From positions 1 through 64,000 of the forward strand of contig JAVBQL010000014.1 of the NCBI GenBank assembly GCA_031549085.1: a stretch of DNA of 64,000 nt. Reading direction: 5' to 3'. This document shows, in pieces, positions 59,316 through 64,000 of the stretch. The notes beneath the pieces are model-generated. The model had not been told where the DNA came from. It did not search any database and saw nothing but the letters and a program-made list of their open reading frames with translations. Source of the stretch: JAVBQL01 sp031549085. GTDB taxonomy: Bacteria > Spirochaetota > GWE2-31-10 > MWDO01. Position 1 is the stretch's first letter; each line of letters opens with the position of its first letter. The position numbers were made by a program, and so were the translations under genes.

Positions 59316-59975
59316 CTAACTATAAAAATCTTCTATTACCTTAATTAGCTCTTTTTGAATATCTCTATCTTTCTCAAAAATTGTTATTGTGTTGTCCTTA
59401 ATAGTAAACCTTCCAAAGACCTCTTCTCTAGGTTTTCTTTGATATACACTGTTGTTAAGCTCATTTTTTACTATTTTTTCTGCTTCTCTGTAGGTTGTAT
59501 TGTATATTTGAGCGAAAAGCATATCTCTTGTGTCTCTTATTTTTAAGAACTTTATATCGTCAGAGAGCTCTCTATCTCTCTTTATTTTATTTAAGAAGGG
59601 TATCAAAAGCTTTAGTTTTGCCCCAGCCTCTTTTGTCTGCTCCTCTGTAAAAAACTCATAGACAGAGATATAGTAGTAGGCATTGCTCTCCGACATCTTT
59701 AGAACAACATTAACATAGATTTTAAAAGAGAGATAACCCCTCTCCCTGTAGAGTTTGTTGTCTCTGATTATCTTTATTCTTTGCCCTATCAGATAGGTAA
59801 ACTCTCCCCATCGTAATTTTAGTCTATCTATCTGCAACTCTATCTCGTTTAGAGTCTCAGGGATGTTATTGATAGTAATATCTTCACATAGATCCGCACT
59901 GCTCTTTTCTATTACTTCAAAGAGATTCTCTTCTTCTAATGTAGAAGAAGAGTTTTTCATATCTATTATCTTCAT
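59316..59975 (-). CDS. Protein resembling Borrelia-type replication/partition accessory proteins
   Basis: The protein has 219 residues from ATG 59975, which follows GGGGGA. The middle part 'RWGEFTYLIGQRIKIIRDNK', 'LYRERGYLSFKIYVNVVLKM' and 'SESNAYYYISVYEFF' recalls the plasmid/chromosome partition accessory families of Borrelia (PF49/PF57-like), where a helix-turn-helix follows 'GY-x-x-F-x-x-Y'. This likeness is from memory. A C-terminal helical domain follows. Together with the next gene it may be of plasmid or phage origin. Confidence 0.45.
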   Translation of the reverse strand: MKIIDMKNSSSTLEEENLFEVIEKSSADLCEDITINNIPETLNEIELQIDRLKLRWGEFTYLIGQRIKIIRDNKLYRERGYLSFKIYVNVVLKMSESNAYYYISVYEFFTEEQTKEAGAKLKLLIPFLNKIKRDRELSDDIKFLKIRDTRDMLFAQIYNTTYREAEKIVKNELNNSVYQRKPREEVFGRFTIKDNTITIFEKDRDIQKELIKVIEDFYS

Positions 59976-60027
59976 AAAGTTCTGTCCCCCCACTTTCCTT
60001 TATTAAGAATTATTTTTTTTAGAGGTG

Positions 60028-60318
60028 CTACTCTGTGCCATCTCCAACAACCTCTATAACTTTGTCAGTCTTCCACTTCATAATGGTAGCAACTGCCAAA
60101 AGCTGTTTCATATTTATATAGTAGAGCCTTCCGTTTCTCTTTACTAAGGCACCATCATAAGTTGTATACCTAAATTTATAGTTAACTTTTCCCAAAAAAG
60201 CTACATTTCCCCAATCATCACAAGTCTTTAATTGAGGGATAGATTTTAGATATATCGCTTTTATCTTATTATCAGTAACACTGTTTCTAAGAATTTCTTC
60301 CCAATTAATATCTCCCAT
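60028..60318 (-). CDS. Small unknown protein
   Basis: The protein has 96 residues from ATG 60318, which follows GGAG. 'KSIPQLKTCDDWGNVAFLGK' and 'LYYINMKQLLAVATIMKWKT' suggest a compact alpha/beta fold. It is co-directional with the partition-like gene, 52 bases upstream of it. No family recognised. Confidence 0.55.
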   Translation of the reverse strand: MGDINWEEILRNSVTDNKIKAIYLKSIPQLKTCDDWGNVAFLGKVNYKFRYTTYDGALVKRNGRLYYINMKQLLAVATIMKWKTDKVIEVVGDGTE

Positions 60319-60491
60319 AAACAAAACTCCCTTTTTAGTTTTTAGATGATTGGATAAAAAACATCCATGTTGACACTATTATACAAAATATAAAAAGATA
60401 TGTCAAAAAAAATAATTAGCATGAAATATTTTCGATCCAAACTATGATATTGAACTTAAATTTAAAAAAAATATTATCCATGTCTATTTTT

Positions 60492-62696
60492 TTAAAGCTT
60501 CAATTCTTCTATAAATAGTGATTTTTTATATATAAAATTATTATAACTAAATATAACATCTTTTGAAACATTGTATTGATAGAGAAAGTTAAATACTAGA
60601 CTTGCATTTTTTATATTGTTTGGCAAAACAACCTCAAAAAATAGCTCTTTTCCTACAAAGCGAGGTATAAAAAATTTATATATATTCCCCTCATTTTCAT
60701 CATATTCAACAGAGCTATCCTCAAGAAGATCAAAATCGAGATTTGATGAGAGTGGGTGTGCCCCCCTTGGGAGTGTCAAATATAATTTTGCCTCATCAAT
60801 AAGGGTTGTTGAGTTTACAAGAATTCTATGTGTAGTGTAGTTTTTATCATGCTCTCTCTCTATTCTGTATGAGAATGGCTTCTCTATTTTTGTTGGAATG
60901 GTGATATTTGATTCATATCTTTTGTTGATATCATATACTTGATTTGATACTCTTACATTGAGGTCTCTTATCATCTTGTTGGAGAATATATCCAGCGTGC
61001 TTTCGCTCTTTTTATTGTCAGCTATTATTTGTGTAAAAATTACTGGTTCCAGTGGAAATAGATCTGGCAGTAATTTTATCATATAGGTAGTTAATACCAG
61101 TACAACCAATATAGAAATTGCATAAAATTTTATATTTGTTGCAAGTTTGAAACTGATTCTAACCAGCGAGAGAGAGACCATTACAAGTATTACAAATGGA
61201 GTTGATAGGATAGCCAAAAGAATCTGTTCTAAATATAGATAGTTTAAAACATCTTCTAATATTACTTTTTCTCTGATTACCACAGAAAAGCTTGATAGTA
61301 TATAGAAAAACATAAAAGATGATACTATAAAAAATGAGATCTTAACTATTATCTTTCTTGCATTGTGTCCAAGAATTATAAAAAATAGTGCCCAGAGATA
61401 TACATACATAAAGGATATATCAATAACCAATGTTATAAGTAGATTGAATAGGGAGAAGATTATTGCATAATTTGTTAGGATGAAGGTTTGCCTTGTCGCA
61501 TTTATTATTGGGGATGATTTTATATAAAATATTTTTATAGCTAGTATAGCTATCATAAACACAGAAGAAAAATAGAGAGCAGGAAACTGAAGAACCGAGT
61601 TTATTGATACGATTGTTGTGTTTCCTAACATTTTGCTTAAGAAAAACGGAATGAAAGAGACAGCAAAGAATATAATTGGGGTGACTAGGACAAATGGAAA
61701 ATATTTTATGAGATCAAAAACTCTCGCTCTATCAAATATTTTCATAAAAGTTCTAAGAAATATAAATATAAAGCAGAATAAGAGAAATATTATAATGCTC
61801 ATGTATTCTGGTATAAAAAATTGTTTTCCAAATATTTTTAGTGGATAGTAGTTATAATCAAAATCCATAGGGAAATCCTCCCCATCAAGAGAGGTTATCC
61901 ACTCTTTAAAAAAGGAGGATAGGTTATCTTTATATTCATTGTTCTGGTAAAATGGGCTATAATTTATATTTCCATAGTTTGAAAAAGAGACTGTTGGAAT
62001 TCCATTGGTAAGTAGAAACCTTGAATATGAATCAGGGTTCAATTCTGTAAGCCTTGACTTTGTAATCTCTTTATCGTCAATATAGAAGAAGGGGCTATTT
62101 TTTGTAAGGGAGAGCATCTTCTTTATTAAAATTAATGGTATTGGTTTTTTTGTAATTGTTCCTGTGAATTTTATTTTTTCATTTGCGGAGATAATATCAA
62201 GAAAGACAACAAAGCTATTGTCAAAATCGGTTCTTGTGGAGATAAAAGATCTTAACCCATAAAAATTATAATCAAATTCTCTTGTATTTGCCCCGCTGAA
62301 TAGAAAAGTTATATTTTTATTATTGTTTTTATCTTTAAAATTTTTTATTAAGTCTAGCATTATCTGTATGGATATTGAGTTGTCATAGAAGACCTGCTCT
62401 TTTACTCGCGAATTTAAGGTTGTTATTACTATTATATTGTCACTATTTTTGTTTTCATTAAATAAATTTATTTCAAAATTGACAGATCTTGTATTCTCTA
62501 TATTGCTTATCTTATATGGCAGATTTTGATCTCTACAAAAAGATTCAAGATAGGATATTAGCTCTCTCTCATGAACACTTCCCTCTATTGAGGGGTATGA
62601 TATGGATTTTATATAATTATAGTTGTTAAAATCATCAGAAAAGAGAGAGATGATATTTATTAAAAAAAATAGAGCTACAACAATCTTTTTTTTCAT
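60492..62696 (-). CDS. Exported membrane protein with degenerate M28-like peptidase domain and about eight TM helices
   Basis: The protein has 734 residues. A signal peptide (1-20) is followed by an M28-like domain (about 25-270): 'SVHERELISYLESFC', 'DNIIVITTLNSRVKEQVFYDN', 'ITFLFSGANTREFDYNFYGL' and 'FVVFLDI'. The metal-binding His and Glu of true M28 peptidases (H-x-D, E-E) are replaced, so it is probably inactive. Residues 295-560 hold about eight membrane helices. The C-terminal 170 residues are a beta-rich extracytoplasmic domain. The whole resembles membrane-bound aminopeptidase-like proteins, here with a possible binding role. Confidence 0.65.
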   Translation of the reverse strand: MKKKIVVALFFLINIISLFSDDFNNYNYIKSISYPSIEGSVHERELISYLESFCRDQNLPYKISNIENTRSVNFEINLFNENKNSDNIIVITTLNSRVKEQVFYDNSISIQIMLDLIKNFKDKNNNKNITFLFSGANTREFDYNFYGLRSFISTRTDFDNSFVVFLDIISANEKIKFTGTITKKPIPLILIKKMLSLTKNSPFFYIDDKEITKSRLTELNPDSYSRFLLTNGIPTVSFSNYGNINYSPFYQNNEYKDNLSSFFKEWITSLDGEDFPMDFDYNYYPLKIFGKQFFIPEYMSIIIFLLFCFIFIFLRTFMKIFDRARVFDLIKYFPFVLVTPIIFFAVSFIPFFLSKMLGNTTIVSINSVLQFPALYFSSVFMIAILAIKIFYIKSSPIINATRQTFILTNYAIIFSLFNLLITLVIDISFMYVYLWALFFIILGHNARKIIVKISFFIVSSFMFFYILSSFSVVIREKVILEDVLNYLYLEQILLAILSTPFVILVMVSLSLVRISFKLATNIKFYAISILVVLVLTTYMIKLLPDLFPLEPVIFTQIIADNKKSESTLDIFSNKMIRDLNVRVSNQVYDINKRYESNITIPTKIEKPFSYRIEREHDKNYTTHRILVNSTTLIDEAKLYLTLPRGAHPLSSNLDFDLLEDSSVEYDENEGNIYKFFIPRFVGKELFFEVVLPNNIKNASLVFNFLYQYNVSKDVIFSYNNFIYKKSLFIEELKL

Positions 62697-62756
62697 AAAT
62701 TTTTTATAACTGAAAAGAGCAAGAAAATCAATATCTATTTAGAGTGCTTAAAAAAC

Positions 62757-62785
62757 TTGACAATTAGTTAATTTTTTATGATAAT
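62757..62785 (+). promoter_or_regulatory. Promoter of phoH
   Basis: TTGACA (62757-62762), 17 bases, GATAAT (62780-62785). The leader of about 145 bases contains a small stem AAAGGA...TCCTTT. Confidence 0.75.
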
Positions 62786-62935
62786 TTTATTGAGCAACGA
62801 ATGAGAGCAATGTGAAAGCTTGTTTTTATATTGCCGAATGAGGCAGCTCAACAAAGGAGTTTAGTGTCCTTTATAGTGGATAGATAAATTATTTAAAAAG
62901 AGTTTTAATAAAATATGAGTTTAAAACAATAAAAA

Positions 62936-63886
62936 ATGGGCGAAAATAGTCTTACCATTGATGACCCCAAGATATTTTTAAATGTATCAGGGGTTAATGA
63001 TAAAAACATAAGGTATATAGAGTCGATATCTGGCTCATCGATCTCCTCCAATGGGAATGAGATCTACTTTGAAGGGAATAACTCTTATATAGTAAAAGAA
63101 CTCATTAGCAACCTTATCCTTGTTTCAAAAAACGGTGGGAATATCTATAAAAATCTGATTAATATACTCTACTCTGAACTTGAACGTGATATTAATGTAA
63201 ATCTGAAGAATATATTAAATTCAAAAATAGAGCTTTCAAAGGCGAAAAAAGTTTTTTCTCCAAAGAGTGTTGCACAGGCATTGTATATAGAGGAGCTTAA
63301 AAATAGAGATATAATCTTCTCTTATGGACCAGCGGGTACAGGGAAAACTTTTTTAGCGGTTGCATATGCCGTGAACGAGCTCTTAAATAAAAATGTTAAA
63401 AAGATTGTTTTGACACGCCCTGTGGTTGAGGCTGGGGAGAGTCTTGGCTTTCTGCCGGGAGACTTTATACAGAAGATAAATCCATATCTTCTTCCACTGT
63501 TTGACTCTATTATAAGTGTAACATCTATGGAGATATATCAAAGGCTCTCTGAACAGGGGTTGATAGAGATTGCCCCTTTGGCCTATATGAGGGGACGCAC
63601 TTTTGAAAATTGTATTGTAATATTGGATGAGGGGCAAAACACCACCTATACACAGATGAAGCTATTTTTGACAAGGCTTGGAGAGGGAGCAAAGCTAATC
63701 ATAACAGGGGATATAACACAGATTGACCTTCCAAGAAAAATAAAGAGCGGTATGGTTGAGGCTTTAAATATATTGAAGAATATAGACGGTATATCTATAC
63801 TAGAATTTAGCGAGAATGATGTTATTAGACATCCTCTTGTTAAAAAAATAATAGGTGCATATAGTAAATATGAAAAGGAATTATGA
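62936..63886 (+). CDS. phoH: PhoH-like ATPase (YbeZ family)
   Basis: The protein has 316 residues, normal length. A KH-like N-terminal region (1-100) is followed by the PhoH ATPase domain: Walker A 'GPAGTGKT' (131-138), 'VLTRPVVEAGESLGFLPGD', Walker B 'CIVILDEGQNTT', and 'LIITGDITQIDLP'. It is an RNA-linked ATPase, often encoded beside ybeY and a 7TM-HD phosphodiesterase. Its stop overlaps the next start (ATGA), so an operon is clear. Confidence 0.92.
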   Translation: MGENSLTIDDPKIFLNVSGVNDKNIRYIESISGSSISSNGNEIYFEGNNSYIVKELISNLILVSKNGGNIYKNLINILYSELERDINVNLKNILNSKIELSKAKKVFSPKSVAQALYIEELKNRDIIFSYGPAGTGKTFLAVAYAVNELLNKNVKKIVLTRPVVEAGESLGFLPGDFIQKINPYLLPLFDSIISVTSMEIYQRLSEQGLIEIAPLAYMRGRTFENCIVILDEGQNTTYTQMKLFLTRLGEGAKLIITGDITQIDLPRKIKSGMVEALNILKNIDGISILEFSENDVIRHPLVKKIIGAYSKYEKEL

Positions 63887-64000
63887 CAAAAAACAGCAGC
63901 TCGGGTAATATAATAAATAATACAATCTCTTCTATTGGAGCCTTTTTTTCTCAACAGGGAAAGGCAACTCCAAATCTGGTTGTATTTTTAATCTATTTTA
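63883..64000 (+). CDS. Start of the gene after phoH (partial)
   Basis: ATG 63883 overlaps the phoH stop. Only 39 codons are inside the window: a polar, Ser/Asn-rich start, then the beginning of a hydrophobic helix ('NLVVFLIYF'). By common gene order it may be a 7TM-HD (PgpH-like) cyclic-di-AMP phosphodiesterase. The sequence seen is too short to prove it. Confidence 0.5.
   Translation, partial: MTKNSSSGNIINNTISSIGAFFSQQGKATPNLVVFLIYF

Noticed and set aside
1..64000. CRISPR array
   Set aside because: No set of short direct repeats with regular unique spacers was seen; the repeats present are isolated palindromes.
1..64000. rRNA or tRNA genes
   Set aside because: I found no convincing tRNA cloverleaf or rRNA sequence by eye; a covariance-model scan could still find a tRNA.

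Overview
This is an AT-rich bacterial chromosome segment, with long A and T runs throughout, that carries a complete Mu-like transposable prophage. The host part has a chemotaxis response regulator and a CheB methylesterase, a DUF115 motility-accessory (flagellin-modification type) protein, several secreted proteins and lipoproteins, anaerobic-type iron-sulfur enzymes, and a protein that resembles the accessory partition proteins of Borrelia plasmids. I read this as an anaerobic, motile, low-GC bacterium, probably a spirochaete. No rRNA or other decisive marker is present, so the lineage is inferred.

Left host segment (1-24.96 kb). First comes a decaying tandem family of secreted proteins: one copy cut by the window edge, one with a frameshift at an A7 run, one stub. 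Next are a TPR protein, a lipoprotein, an exported protein, a CheY-like regulator, cheB, class II fructose-bisphosphate aldolase, a GH13-like glycosidase, and a GatC-GatB fusion. A three-gene cassette follows (DUF4417 protein, Gly-rich toxin-tail-like protein, possible immunity protein). After it come a 1068-residue ferredoxin/GltD-like/NuoG-like fusion flavoprotein, a P-type Ca2+-ATPase, DUF115, trigger factor, and a small protein joining an NrdD-like glycyl-radical loop to a thioredoxin fold. The gaps hold at least four families of palindromic repeats, some of whose stems keep pairing while their sequence changes.

Prophage (24,968-57,476; 32.5 kb; reverse orientation). The ends are set by a 5-bp target duplication (AAGGC). 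Insertion split a palindromic repeat whose halves now lie on either side. Related terminal repeats face inward at both ends. On the plus strand at the right lie a repressor, a membrane protein carrying a copy of the MuF capsid domain, a small Asn-rich protein, and a moron with its own promoter and terminator. The minus strand reads, in order: early unknown genes, a FliA-like sigma factor split at an A7 run, MuA transposase, MuB ATPase, Gam, GemA, Mor, small and large terminase, portal and MuF (joined across an A10 run, with a PBECR-like nuclease tail), holin/spanin genes, protease/scaffold, decoration and major capsid proteins, head-completion genes, sheath, tube, tail-assembly chaperone with a -1 frameshift at A8, spike, tape measure, baseplate, fibre, and a Dam-type methylase. 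It looks intact apart from the A-run frameshifts, which may be recoding.

Right host segment (57.5-64 kb). This holds a HyfG/NuoCD-like subunit without nickel ligands, a partition-like protein, a small unknown protein, a membrane protein with a degenerate M28 peptidase domain, phoH, and the start of a following overlapping gene.
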